Below are positions 24,933-39,200 of a stretch of 64,000 nt of DNA, in pieces. The stretch is from Megaleporinus macrocephalus. Its lineage: Eukaryota > Chordata > Actinopteri > Characiformes > Anostomidae. Location of the stretch: assembly GCA_021613375.1 (NCBI GenBank), contig CM038710.1, forward strand, positions 29,759,763-29,823,762, in the 5' to 3' direction. The position numbers and the translations under genes were made by a program. Position 1 is the first letter of the stretch. Every line of letters begins with the position of its first letter. The notes under the pieces are model-generated. The model saw nothing but the letters and a program-made list of their open reading frames with translations, did no database searches and was not told where the DNA came from.

Positions 24933-27900
24933 TCAGTGGGCCTCAGTGAGCTCAGTGCTCTGTTGTTGCTGTGGCATGCTGGTCAACTGAGCAGCCATTT
25001 TGCAAACAGCTTGCTCTTTGTGTACTGGTTCACCCTTCAGAGCGTCCACCTCAGCCTCTCTTCTCCTCCTTCTGTCCTGCTGCTGGCGTCTCTTTAACAT
25101 CGCTACCTGTCCACATGTGCAAAAAACAGACACACACATAAACACACCCATTAACTTTTATTATCAGGCTATAGTGCAGAGCATAAACAAGTAACAAACA
25201 TTAAGTGCAGCGAGAAACATGAAGAAAAGAAAAAAATGGGGCAGTGGGTTTACGAGGTGGAGGAAATAGAACCATAAAAACCACATTAAGGAAAAAGCAA
25301 ATTAGCGAGTGCAGAGACCATCGTAAAATCTATTAATTGCACAACAGAGGGTGGCATACAATAATAACTACTGTCAGCGCAGCCAGAGGCAAATTGAATA
25401 GAGAGAAGTTTATATACAGGTATTGCTGCCTTTGTGAGGACTTTCATTGACTAGGGCTTGTCATACATAATAATCTCCTAACCGCAATTATTTGAGATGA
25501 TCGCAATTATTTATGCTGATTACTGTCTTTTTCTACAGCTGCAGGATTTCGAAATCATATTATAACACACACTTTCATTGAGACATCATGAAAACTAAAA
25601 CACTTCTTACTTCTAACATGGTGCTCTCACATAGACTGCAGTAATGTTTCTTTTAAATTAAATTGTTGACATTAAATATTAATTACATTTTTAATTGTAA
25701 TTTTATGACAATAAGCCGTCACATTAAATCAACCCAAATTTCAGCATTGTGATGGCTCTGAATGTAGCAGAGTAAGGCCATGCCTACGCTTCAAGCTAAA
25801 TCTAACTCTATCCTCAGTATCCTCGTATTCTCATGAAAAGACAATGTTTTACCTGCATTTCTGGTTAAAAAAATGTTAGCCACACATGTATAAAATCTTC
25901 TATGAAGTTTTCTTATAATCGTAAGTATATTTAGTCATTACAAAGGGCTAAACATTAACTAACTAACACATACAGACATATGCACACAGACTCTATCCCC
26001 TTTAACAGGCAATGCTCAGCTTGAGTGCACAATACACAATACTTTATGTGAATTATTTATTACGGAGATGAGATTATCAATCTTTGCCTTTGTTACTGCA
26101 GTGGTAACATGCTTCTCTGATAAGGGCTGAATCAGATTAAACTCAGTGCCTAGATATGTGTTGTATTTTGTGCACAGACTGTATACAGAGTTAATGCTGG
26201 GACAAAACCTCTATTTTTTAATTACTTGGAAGAAAAGGTCTTGTTACATAAATTTTTATTGGAGTCTAAAACCATTTTACTGTTTACTGTTAGAGTTTAG
26301 TCTCTACAGTGATGATATGTCTGTAGGTCTGCTTATTATGTCTACTAGAAGATGCGGCAGACAAATTTTGTGTGGAAGGAATGAAAAATAGTCTTCATCA
26401 CTGATGAAATCGTTTGTAATTTGCTCAATTACGATTGTGCTCAGATAACAGCTGATTAGCCAAGTGACCTATGGCTGTGTTATCTAAATGTTCAGAAGCA
26501 GCTGCTGGGTGGAACCTGAAAATGTCTGTCAGTGGAGAGAAGGAGAAACGTGTGTGTTAGAGAGAGAGAAACTCTTAAGGAACAGCTGCCTAAAAGCATG
26601 ACTGGGCCAATGAGAGATGAGATCATATTCAGGGCACAGCTGAACTGAGGTCAGCTGGTCAGATGTGCATTTGCTTCCTGGTCGTTACAGGAATAATGCA
26701 GGGTGTACAGAGCTAGATTCAGATCCACTGATCTGAACTCACCTTGTTATAGTTGTCATTCGGTATACAGTTGTGATGGCCAATTCTTCCACTCCTCCCA
26801 TCTATTCCCTCCACACTCTTAGCCTGAAAGGAGAGCATGTTTTACTAAATGCAGGAAAATATATATAGAGAGAGTAAAAGGGAATACAACAAAGAGAAAA
26901 GAATGGATACTCTTGGCTTCATAGCCCAGCTGAAATGACATACTCCTTTGCCAATTTTCTGTGTAGGGCTTTGTGTTATAGAAAATCTACAGGAGTATTC
27001 TCCTCTGCGATCTCTGTGAATTCCAAACCTGAAAAAATGAGTGACCACTCACTATGGCTATACTAGTGTTTTATATTTTTAAAAAAGTAAAAAAAAAAAG
27101 TAATAGTAGTTCACAAGTAACTGTGGTGCCATGTGATATATCTAGTAAGCAATCATTTATACAAATTATCATTTTCACACTAACACTGGCAACATAGTAG
27201 TGGCAACAAATGTTTCTCAGTGCTACATTATTTTTATATCGTATACTATACTATAAAATGCTGTTATCAAGTTTAGATTATGTTATTTTGGAGCATTTTG
27301 GCAAGTTGCCATCTGCTTTTGTGCTGAACATAGCTGCTGACCTTTCAAATGGCAAGCATTGAAAGAACAGAAGTATTCGCAAGGTAGCATAATTTATATA
27401 TAATAATATAATAGCATAATATTATAACTACTTATAAAAATGGATTTTTGTGTAATACATTAGCTGTTGTCTTTAAAGTCTAAAATTAAAATTAAATGAT
27501 GAGCCACACCACTGAAATTATTAACCTTTTAACATTTTGAGATTTTGTAATAGAGCCATAAATAAATGTCTCTGTATATAAGTGGAATAGGTATCAGTTT
27601 TATTTCTCAGTTTTCTACTGTTCTCTACTATTAATTAACAGCAAAATCATGTTATCTTTACAGCATTTATAGTCACTATGAAAAGACATTTTTTACAATG
27701 TAGAACGATCTTAAACAAACTAATGGCTACTATTACAAATAGCTGTTATTGTTGTAGCAAATTAGACAATAATTTTGGTAATCAATACAATGCATTGAGG
27801 TTTCAAAGACATCAGAACATCTTGTCTTCTCCATAGTTCCTACTGTTAAACAAGCACAATGTTTAAAGCCGTAAGACAAGCTGTATAATGTAGGTTCTAA

Positions 27901-30220
27901 ATAAAATTTAGAATGACCTTTAAAAGCACAATCAGTAAAATATTTAAAAAAAAGTATTCTTCTATGGCTGATGTAATTTCCTGGATGTTAAATGAGGTCA
28001 GCTTCACTGCAACTTGGTCTATCAACAGCATGCACTGAACCGACAATAAGCCAGAGGGAAATCATACACAATAAAATCCAGTGTAACCTTATCTCTCTCT
28101 CATAATTCTTCCTCTCCGTCCCAACCTGTCTTCTCAGATGCTATTGGAAAAAATCTATCAAACATTGACTCAACTACTTCTTACTGAGCTCATACGATTC
28201 AGACTGTGCTCTGAGATTAAACACATTCATATGGTGTTTTTTACACTGCAGTCAGAAAGGAAATGACATCATAAAACGCTGAGGTCAATCAATCTAACAC
28301 TCCTTAAAGGCCTCAAAGGAGTCATTTGTCAGATGACGCAACGTGTTGAAGTCATGCTCCAAACAACTAGGGCACATATCATCTGAAAGTTGTGGTGTCC
28401 ACCCGTCATAAGAAACAAGGATGTGCACAGTGCCTCCGCCTCCCTCTTTACTCCTTAACAATCCCGAAGAAATAGTGCAAGTTCAAGATCAAACTTCATC
28501 CCTTTATCAGTGATGGAAAGCAACACCAATGTTAAATCTTATGTTTATTATGGTGGAACATGGTTTCTTGATGCCAGTTAAGAAGAAACATTGCAAGCAT
28601 TGCATCTAGAAGAAATATTACAAGTTCAGCATCATACTTCATCACTTTATTTAGTGTTTTCAGCAGTAGAAAGAAACACCAATGATAAGTTTTGTTTTGT
28701 TTCTATTTATATTACTGTTGAACGTGGTGTCTTGTTGGACAATGGTGACGGTCAGAATTCTGTTTTATGGAATGTCATATGGTGGGTAAATGAACCCACT
28801 TTATTATCCTAATGCTAGGTCACCTTTAACTGTAAGTTAATTTCAATTATTGTCCACCTTAATGCCTAGTTTTCCATTTCTTCCATCTATAATTTAGAAA
28901 TGGAATTTAGAATAGAAGCCCAGTCTACAGTATGGAGGGCTGAGGCGTAACTCACTATTATATACTGACATTTTTTAAGATGGATATAAACACAGTAAAT
29001 AAAACACATTTTAACACATTGGCCTAACATCACCTGAACTTTCTGCTCTTCCACTAAACAATGTCATCAATTATCAGTCCAATCCTCATATATTTTCTAA
29101 AGCAATTATTTATTGATACTGAATCAGTATGCATTCCTAAAATTGTAATTTGTTATTTCATTATTTTTAATAAAGAGTGACCTTTGATAGAATATGAAAC
29201 ATACAGGAGTAAATAATGGAAGCCTGCCAAATAATAAGTATATTAATATAATAAATAATAATAATTCATTTGTTAATAATCAAGAAAGTTAGCTAAATAA
29301 TATACCCGTAGTTGAAGAAGTTAATTCTGTCTCTTCTGATAAGGGCCAGCACCATAATTACTGCAGCTCCTTGTGCAACATAATATATTAAGGCTTCCTG
29401 ATTTTGCTGTAGCACCACAGTTTTAGCACAAAGAAACAGAGCATTGTTGAGGTCCATCAGGCATAGAGCCAGCGCGTACTTCCTGTTCCTCAAGGCCTGT
29501 CTGTGCTGGGGCCTCTGCAACAGAGCTCCTACATCTTTTCCGCAGAACCTGTGGGTTTTGATCTAGCGGGCTGAATAATGCAGTGAGTGTCTGGTAAGCC
29601 AGCAGGCTGCTTGTGGCTCTGTGAAAAAATCAAACTGCCCTTTACCTCCGGGCCTCTGATGGTTCTCCAGTTTGATCTCATTGTCTATTCTGTGTCTGCC
29701 TCTCGTCTTTCTTTGCATCTGGTGCCTGTTGTAAGCTACTGTATGTTCTTTCATTATTTCTCCGTCTGCCCCAAGCAACTGAAGTTAAAGTTGTGGTTTG
29801 GCCAAAAGCACACATTTCAATTTTTCTCTGTACCGCACATAACTGATAAGCCAAAAATATGCATGGTATCTAATGTTCTTTAGCTTTGCACTGGAGCTAC
29901 AAGGCTATTATAGCTAACATTGCATTCCTGAATCAAGACACAACTTGCCAATATGCAATAAGGGTTCTGACCAGGGCCCTTTCTTTGTGGTGTTTGCATG
30001 TTCTGCTCTTGTCTTTGTGGGTTTCCTCTAGGTGGTCCAGTTTCCTCCCACAGCTCAAAGACATCCAGTCAGGCAATTGGAGTTACTAAATTGCTATCTA
30101 GTTGTGAGTGTGTGTGTGTGGATGTACATGTGTATGTCTGTGAGTCTGCCCTGTAATGGACTGGTGGACTGTCCAGGGTTTTTCCTGCCTTTCACCCAGG
30201 CACCCCCCCCCCCCCCACCA

Positions 30221-30256
<36 letters not shown>

Positions 30257-33200
30257 CCCAGAAGGATAAGTGGTTTAGAAGATGAGTCATTATGATGAGT
30301 GAGTAAGAAACAAGGAAGAGCAGCTGTATCTTATGTGACTGAGAATGTCAATGCTGGATGTGATCGGACTGTGTCAACTAGAACAGTTAATATAAAACTA
30401 CACAGAGAGGAATATTAGGGCTGTAGGTTTGCATTTGCATGAACCAATTTACATTTAAGAGCTTCATTGGTGCAAAAACCATAGGCACTGGCCTACAGAG
30501 AAGTAGAACAAAGTGATATGATCAGATGAGTCATCCTTCACAGCATTCTTAACAACATTCTAAGTGGAAGAGGGCAGAAGAACAGAATAGGCCTGTATAA
30601 TTGATCCCCACTACGAAGGGGTGGTGTGGCTTTAAGTCCACTTGTCCCATTAGAAGAAAACAGTCCCTGCAAATCGATGCTAACTTATTCTGATCATCTT
30701 CATCCTATGATAAAATATTCTACTCTGATGGGAGTGGTCTCTTCTGGGATGCAAATGCCCCCATCTACTAGGCATGAATGATCATTGAATGGTTTGATGA
30801 GTAAGAAAAATCATATGCTATGGTCTTCACAGTGACCAGATTCCAACCCAACTAAAACCTATGACAGATTTTGGACAATGCTCTCCACCAACATCATTAA
30901 ACCCAGTTGAGGGAAATTTCTTTTGGGAAAAAATCTTTTGGAGGTTTCCTTCCAGAACAGTGACAGACACAAAGAAATGCAGAATCTCGATCAAAGTGCA
31001 CTGAAACTGTTCTGACAGCTGTCCCATCACTTTACTAGTGTTTGTTTTTCCTTTAGTTTGTCAGTAATCTATATCTGTTATTATTAAAGCATGTTATGTT
31101 AGCAAAGGGATTACATTAATACTGTCTATGAAATTAAACACAAGTACACCGTACAGTAGGTAGAAACCACCTTAAACCCTGAATTTTAAACCATAACTTT
31201 AACCAAGACTACACTGATTGGCCTCTGTGTATTGTCTACCTTGCGGTCCTTAGTGGAGCATTCGTCTCTGTGGTTCTGCAGCCGAGTCTGCATAAGTTGC
31301 AGGGCCTGGTGCAGTGTAGCACTCTCCTGCTTCACAGCTTGTAGCTCAGCATGCACACTGTCCAGCTCGGCCTGCAGCTGCTGACCCGCAGCTTGGCTCT
31401 CCCTGAGAGAAGAAGAGAGAGAAAGAGAGGCGCTGAATAAGCTTATAGTGCTTATAAAAGACCAATCACAAATAAGAAACAATCCTAACATTCTAGTTCT
31501 GTGCAACTTCACATGTCTTGTATAATTAGTATGACACTGGAAACAGTATGAGATGTTAGACCTGGAGGCTATAATAAAATTGTGTGTAACTTTGCAGTAA
31601 ATGTGTGTTTGGTTTTTCATTTTGACTTGAAACTAAATGAAGGATATCTGGTCTTCAGCTTTTGTACAGTTCCATATAAATATATCTGATAGGTTTTTAT
31701 GTGTGTGTGTGTAATTGTGCACAAGTCTGTCTAATCTATTAGAGCACCTGAGTGTCTGTATCTCCCTCTGGCTCTGCTGCAGTAGCAGGTGTGTGTTTTG
31801 GCTCTGGCTGTTCTGCAGAGCCAGGCGATTTCGGAACAGCTCCAGGTCATCCTGTCTGAGTGAGGCTAGCTGCTCTCTTTCTGCAGGCGGGAGGTGCTTC
31901 AGTGGGACACAACCCGAAAGCTGCCCCTGACTCAACTCCAAAGCTTCACACAGCGCTCGTGCCAGGTCCACATACTGAAGGAAGCAATACAATATCATTT
32001 TAAAGTGAGGCCAAAGAAAAGGAAAAGTTCATTAAATATCCATCACATCTCTGGCTCAGACACTGTTATGGATGACTGAGTCTCTGCTGAGTAATGTCCT
32101 TCCAAGTTTGCTGGTGTAATAGCCTGCTGGTTTTGGACTGATACTTGTTTGGGTCTGTATTGAGTCTGAGTCTGTAATTTACCACAACGAGGAGTCTAAT
32201 ACATGCAGTTACAGTGTTTACAAAGACTTAAAGTACCTAATGTGAGTTCATATGGCAACAAGGTCTTTAAGTTTCTCATAATCCTGTTGTAAAACAGCAA
32301 AACAGCCAGATTAATTTCAGGTGGCTTATATAGTGTTTTGTCAATTTATTACAAAAAACACTGACCAATAACTTGTAGACCCTTGCGGTTTGCAGTCTGA
32401 CATTTCCTGCAGACCACCCGCATTACATCATATGTGCTCCTACATTTTGAAAGCTGTGGAAATATTCAAGTGAAATATTTTGGTTTTAAAATCAGAAAAC
32501 CAAATAAGATTCAAGGTTGTCCTGTTCCAAGTGATTCAATGCTGTAGACAACTGTTTAATTCAACCCAGCTTTCAAAATCAGCGTGTGAAGTATTTATGT
32601 GATAAAAGCCCTGGTTCAAAAACACCAAGCCATTTCCTGTAGCACAGATAAGAAAAACACTTCTGAGAAAAAGCCATCTAACAGTTTGAGACTGGCCATT
32701 CCAACACTGGTATAATATATTATTCTGCTGCTATCTGGGGTATTATTTTCACTATGTAATGCTTTTCTGAAGTTGATATATTTAATTTGCACTACTGCAC
32801 TAATTTGCTACTGTACTACTCAGACTCTTATATACAGTAGTGTCTGTCTTTTGCTGTATATTTATTGTACTGTATTTACAGCTTCGCTGGGGATAGTCTT
32901 GCACTTACAGTCCTTTCGCTTAGTTCCAGAGCATCAGACATGTCCAGCCTTGCCGTGCGTTCCAACGCTGCCTCACTCAGAGCCTCAGGGAAGGCAAAGC
33001 CACTCTGCATGAACCAACCAAGCCAAGAATGTTTAGACATCTAGCACAGCATATGCTGTATATGGCATAGCCAGCAGAGAACATAAATATTGCACATCCT
33101 GACTAGAACAATTGACCCATTTAGCAAGGAATTCTGTATTTTTTTCAAAATGTCTCCATAATTCAATGGTGCATATGTAAACAAAGTAATTCTGGGATGT

Positions 33201-36200
33201 TTGATGTCAATTGGTTCCTTATAAGGACTCTGACTTATGGTAATAGGAAACATTTAATATTTCTACAACACAGCCATTAAACTATACAGTAATTGTTTCT
33301 ATAATGTCTGTCCATTTGATCAGGTTACGTATCATATAGGTACATTTTGTAGTACTATTACAGTCTGTACCCCATCTTTTTCTCTGCATACTTTGCTAGC
33401 CCCTTTTCAGTCTGTTCTTCAATGGTCAGGAGCATCATGGGACCATCACAGAGCAGGTAAATCCCAGCAGCACTGCCGTAACTGATGCATTCATACCAGC
33501 ACATCAAACACTAGCACTCCACCACCACATCAGTGTCACTGCAGAGAATGATCCACCACCCAAATAATAATGCACTGTGGGTACTTTTGCCCTACAATGC
33601 TCTGCATCTCGCAATTTTAAATATATATTTGTTAATATGCTAAACCTAATATAAAACACAGTCTCAGGCATCAGGCAGCATATTTGTAAATATTTTGTGC
33701 AATAACTTTTAAATGCTTCAGATGTCTGGTTGCTATCACCACCACTGTCAACATTTCTGAATAAGTTTCTCTAGAACCGAGCATTTTACATCAAACCACC
33801 ATAAAGGAACTTTGTTTACATATTAACAATTTAAATAGACTTAAACATCTTCAAATTCCTCTTTCAATTGCAGGTTTATTAGCCAGTTACTAATTTTAAT
33901 ACTTAATCAGTTTTATACTTAATTCAGTTATGCAATTTAATATTTGTTATTAAGTGATCACTATAAATTTGTCTGTAGCTACTATAAAGAAAGACAAATG
34001 AAAGTACATAAATTATCATCACAAGCAAAACCTTGAATGTCCAAAATGGAGAAGAAAAATGTAAGTTCTATTTCCATTGTCCTTTCATTATGAAATGTTT
34101 TACAAAAATAATGGACAGGGGCCTTAAAAATCATTAAAAAAATAGAAGGTATAAGGTTTAGTTCCAACAGCGATGTTATGTAAATATGTGGACGCTTGCA
34201 GCAAAAAAAGCTCATACACTGGCCCACAAAGGTTGCTTTAAAATAAATGCAAAAGAAAAAGATCAGCTGAACTAGTACCACTGAACTGATGGAACCCCTT
34301 TGTGCTTGAAATCTCCGAGGCCTGTCAGCCTTCTTTTGGATGTGCCTCACTGGCTCCACCTGCTGCCCTGACAGTTCTACAACACAAGAGGGGCAACAAT
34401 TACAGTACAACTAACACATAAGTTAAACCTAAAACTAGAATAAGTTAAACCTTGAACTAGATAGAAGTTGACAATGTTGATCAGAGGCAGCTATAGAGGA
34501 ACTTACTGCTCGGCCACTTCTGTTCAACAGCCCTGATTCTCGCTCTCATTTCAGCAAGAGTTTCCTTCTGCTGACGCATCATTTGTTCTCGACGATGACT
34601 TTTGTCTCTTGAACACTGAGCTGTCAGATCGCTTGGACTCACCATGAGGGCCACATCCTGAATAACACAGAAGAAACGCTTATTTGCAGAAGCAGTTCTT
34701 TAAAACAAGTGTGCATCTGTGTGGGCAAAATGTCCTGACTGGTATCTGGGAAACCAGAGAAAAACAAGAGTCAACCTGCAAAGCTACGCACAACAAAAAT
34801 TCCTGACGTTTTATAAAACCCTAGTGTGTGCATGTCTGTGTGTGCATATAGTGTTTCTGTGTTTCATGTTCAACCTGTTGTGTGTAAAAAAAAAAATCAG
34901 ATGAAAAAAAGTATGAAGGATTTTACAAATGGAATTTTCTAGTCTGTCCATCTGCATTGTCACTTTCGTGGGTGTTCAGTCAGTAACTGAGATTGGGTCA
35001 GTGACTGGGAGTCTTGCTTCAAATGAGTATGTTTTTTTTAATTATTAGTTATTATTATTAGTTATATGAGGATGATTTTATAGTCCCTGCATGCATTTAC
35101 TATTTTCATTCTATGGATCCTACAGTTGGCATTCCAAAACAGTGGAATGGAAATTGCCTCAGATATTTTTAATTATTATAATCAAAGAAAATATTTAAAC
35201 CTAACACAGGGGCTAACAATACTTTTTACCAGTGTTGACTTGCTTAGTCACCTATATGAATGATCATTTTAGCCTTATACACATTTCCATTAAAACATAT
35301 TGCACCAGTGTTACTGGAGAATAAAATAGCATTGCAATTCAGAGGCACATTTACTGAAAGCTACTAAAAACTGTGTATCTAACTGTAAATTTAATGTTTG
35401 TTTATGTGTGTGTTAATTTTATACTAAATCTTACACTGCATATGCATTTGTATTTGGCAGACATTCTGACTTATAATTTAATCATGTTTCAGAAGTAGGC
35501 CAATGTAAAGTTAATTTTTGCGCAAGGACTCTTACACTTATAGGGTAAAGCACTTGCCCAGGCAGGAAAGTAAACCCCAGTCATTTACAGGGGAGCCAGA
35601 AGTAATACCAAATACACTACACCAGCATAAAAGAAGTAATGTCTGCCTTTTGTCTAGTATTTGCTTGTTCATTCAGAATTTAATTTTATTTACACTGAGC
35701 AGCCACGTCATTAAGTGCACCTTCTTATTTCTACATATATTGTCCATTTTATCAAGTCTACATACCATATAGATGCACTTTTTAGTTCTTACAGACTGTA
35801 GTCCATTTTCTTCTTTGAATACCCTGTTTGTCCCCTTTTATGGTGGATCATTCTCAGCACTGCAGTACTGGTGGTGGTAGTGTGTTGGTGTGTATTGAGC
35901 TGGTACAAGTGGATCAGACATAGCAGTGCTGCTGGAGTGTCACTGCTGTACTGAGAAAAGTCCACCAACCAAAAACCGTGTGGGTGTCCAGGCCAACAAA
36001 CTATGGAAAAAACTTATGGACCATGATCTATAGTTGTGAAACTACATAAGTACTCCTACATGGTATGCAGCTGATAAAATGAACAACACATTTAGACAAA
36101 GGAGATAAAGGAGGTGTACTTAAGGAAGTGGCTGGTCAGTGTATATGCATGATAAGAGATAAGAGGAATAAGAGAATTATCTTTTGGTTCTTTGTCCCCC

Positions 36201-39200
36201 TATGGACATTTACTTTCTTGACAGAATGTGAGTTCTTTTCTCGTCTTGCTGAAGATGACTGATACCATTTTTGGTTTTAAACAATATCAAAGCAGTTCAC
36301 CAGGAAAAAAGCAATGACTAAGCATTTTAGCTGAGCTCAAATATAACCACCTTAGTTTGTTGCGATCGCAGCAGAGGAAGAAGGCTGGAGTACTCCTGGT
36401 CCTCTATTTTACTCTTCAGATCTTTCTCTGTTTGTCTAGCAGCAAAAGAGGAAAATGACTGTTATTACCAAATACACTTTCTTACTGATTAAAACATTAT
36501 GGATGATTTGTCTGAATATGTTTAAAGGGGACCTATTATGCTTTTCAGATTTTTTTCTGTTCTTTTAGTGTGTTATGTAGCTTTTTGTGCTTGTAAACTG
36601 TCTGGTCAGTTACCACAGTGGGAAAAAGTCTCTTCCACAGAAACCATGTTTCTATATTACAAGGATCTGTCATCTAGTAACACAGTCCTTAGTGCCCACC
36701 TACTGGCAACCTTGGCACATCCCTCACACGGAGAGCTAAAAAATAAAAACCTACCCACTCTGAAACATTCTAGCTTGCAAATGTGGATCAAGTGTACCAA
36801 CTTGTGACTTTTAGGATCAGACTCAAACTGACTAATGCCTTTGTAAGAATAGTCTCAGCTGTGTGTGGATGGAACCGGCTCTGCCTTATTGAGCAATCAG
36901 AACAGAGTGGGCTCATCAGGAGGCGGGACTTAAAGATTGGCTCCAACAGAGTGTTTCACACAGAGGGTGAATATACATGTACTGTATGAGAATAAATACA
37001 GTGTTTGGGAAACCCAAAGCATGCCAATCTCTTTTAGTAGACCCTAAAAGTAACATTATGAACGCTGAAAATGAGCATTATAGGTCCCCTTTAATGAATG
37101 TGTTTATGTATAGACTTCACTTAGCATACATCAGCTTCTCTCTCAGAGTCATTAGTTCTTCCTCTTTCTGCTCTAGAAGCTGCGAGGTCATGGTTAGTTT
37201 CTGTGTGAGTAAGCTCAGTTGCATCCTCTGATCCACCACTAACGCTTTATGTGTCTCCAGCTCCATCTTCTGCTGCTCACTCAGTTCACCTGAACAGAAA
37301 GACCTGAACTTTAACTTCTCACAAAGAGAGAGGTGGAGATGCTTACTGAAACATCAACAAGTCTGAAAAGATTTACAAGTTGTTTTATTGATCAGTAAAG
37401 CCATAATATAGCAAATTTAAACAATTACCCCTTTCCTCAAATGTAGATGATCAGCCAAGACAGTTTGGTGTCCAAGGTTTGCTTTTTTATGTTTGCAATG
37501 GAGCTACAAACGTAATGTAGCTTACAAACGAATGGAAGTTTCAAATCACGCTGAATTGTGAAGTAATCACAAACAGACTTCATGTAGTTTCTGACACTGT
37601 GTGACACTGGAATCCCAGCATGTGATGTTTATTAAACACAATTTGTTTAACACACAGTGTCTGTAAAAAAAAGTTATTTTACTACTACAATTACATAAAA
37701 ACCCAACACGTACTATAAAGAAATGCTAAAGTGTGGAGAATTTTTTTTAAATGCAGTGAAAGACCCTTTGAGGTCGGTTTTCTTTAAAGGTGTTAATGAA
37801 AAATAAATAGAAACAAATTAAAACTAAAAAAGCAAACATCTGTCAAGACATGTCTCGGCTGATCTGGTTTATTAGACGAGACAACCCATTTGTGCAATAA
37901 TCTTGTGTGAGCTTGAGCCTTTTTCTGATAGCATAAAGAAGTACTGTCTGTGTGTAATGTACCTGTGAGGTCAGAGAGGCGAGCATGAGCAAGTGCCAGG
38001 TCACGACTTAGAGAAGTGATGACCTCACCCTGACTGACCACTTCCTGTTGAGAAGCTTCAAGAGACGCCCTAAAAAAGAGAGAGTTATCCAATCAGTAAA
38101 CAGATTTCTGGTTAGCTCAAGAGAAGCACTCATTGAGACCATAAGAAAATATATCGGAATTTAAAGTAATAATTGGAAAGATCTGTACTTTTGACTTTGA
38201 ATGATAATAACCTTTATGTCTACTCAGGAATATCTGTGAAGAAAGCAATCTTTCTTTTACTCAGTTTCTTAGAAAGGGAATGTTTTGGGCTACGTTTAAC
38301 ACTGCTGAACATATCCAAGATACTGCTTTTCCACATACTTAATGGCAGCAAATGTTTATTACACCTAAGTACACTATAAGAAACTAGGATTTTAATCAAA
38401 AAACAGATTGCTTGCCGTTATTTATTAAAGTTGACAAGATATAACTGCTGCCAATTGTAATAAACATGATGTGAAAACTGTGCAATGCAGTAATCAAAAA
38501 AGTCCATTCCTCCACGGTTATCTTCTGCTTTATCCCCTAGTCGGGGTCATGGGAGCCAATCCCTGCAATATCCGGCAAAGGCAGGGTACACCATGAACAG
38601 GTCGCCAATCCATCGCATGGCCAACACACACTCACACCTACAGGCAATTTAGAGTGAGCGATCAACCAAACTGCATGTGTTTGGACTGTAGGAGGAAACC
38701 TACTCAAGCACGGGGAGAGCATGCAAACTCCACACAGAATGGCCCAGACCGGGAATCAAACACAAGTTGTCTTGCTGTGAGGTGATAGTGCTAACCAGTA
38801 CACCACCGAGCCACTAAACAAAAGTCAATAAAGCATAAAAGCAAAAAAGCAACTAGCAAAAATGTATTCATGGTTAATTTACAACTAAGATGTATGTTAC
38901 CTGAGAGATGTTATTGTCTGCTCCAGTTGCTGCTGTTCTGGAGATTGCTCAGATGAAACGCTGGGCTTGTCATCCTCCAGTCTGCTAAGTGCCTCTAAAG
39001 GACATTCATGATAACCAGAATATTTGTTACACTTATATGAAGAACACTGACAGAGAGCCACTACATCATGAGCTTGTCAGAACACCATTAAAGCTTAAAA
39101 TAGGTGCACAGGAGCGCACCTATGATTGGGTACAGACTAATGATGGTCTTGGCACATAAGACTTTGGAGAATACTGGCCAGAGGTGATTTAAACCTATAA

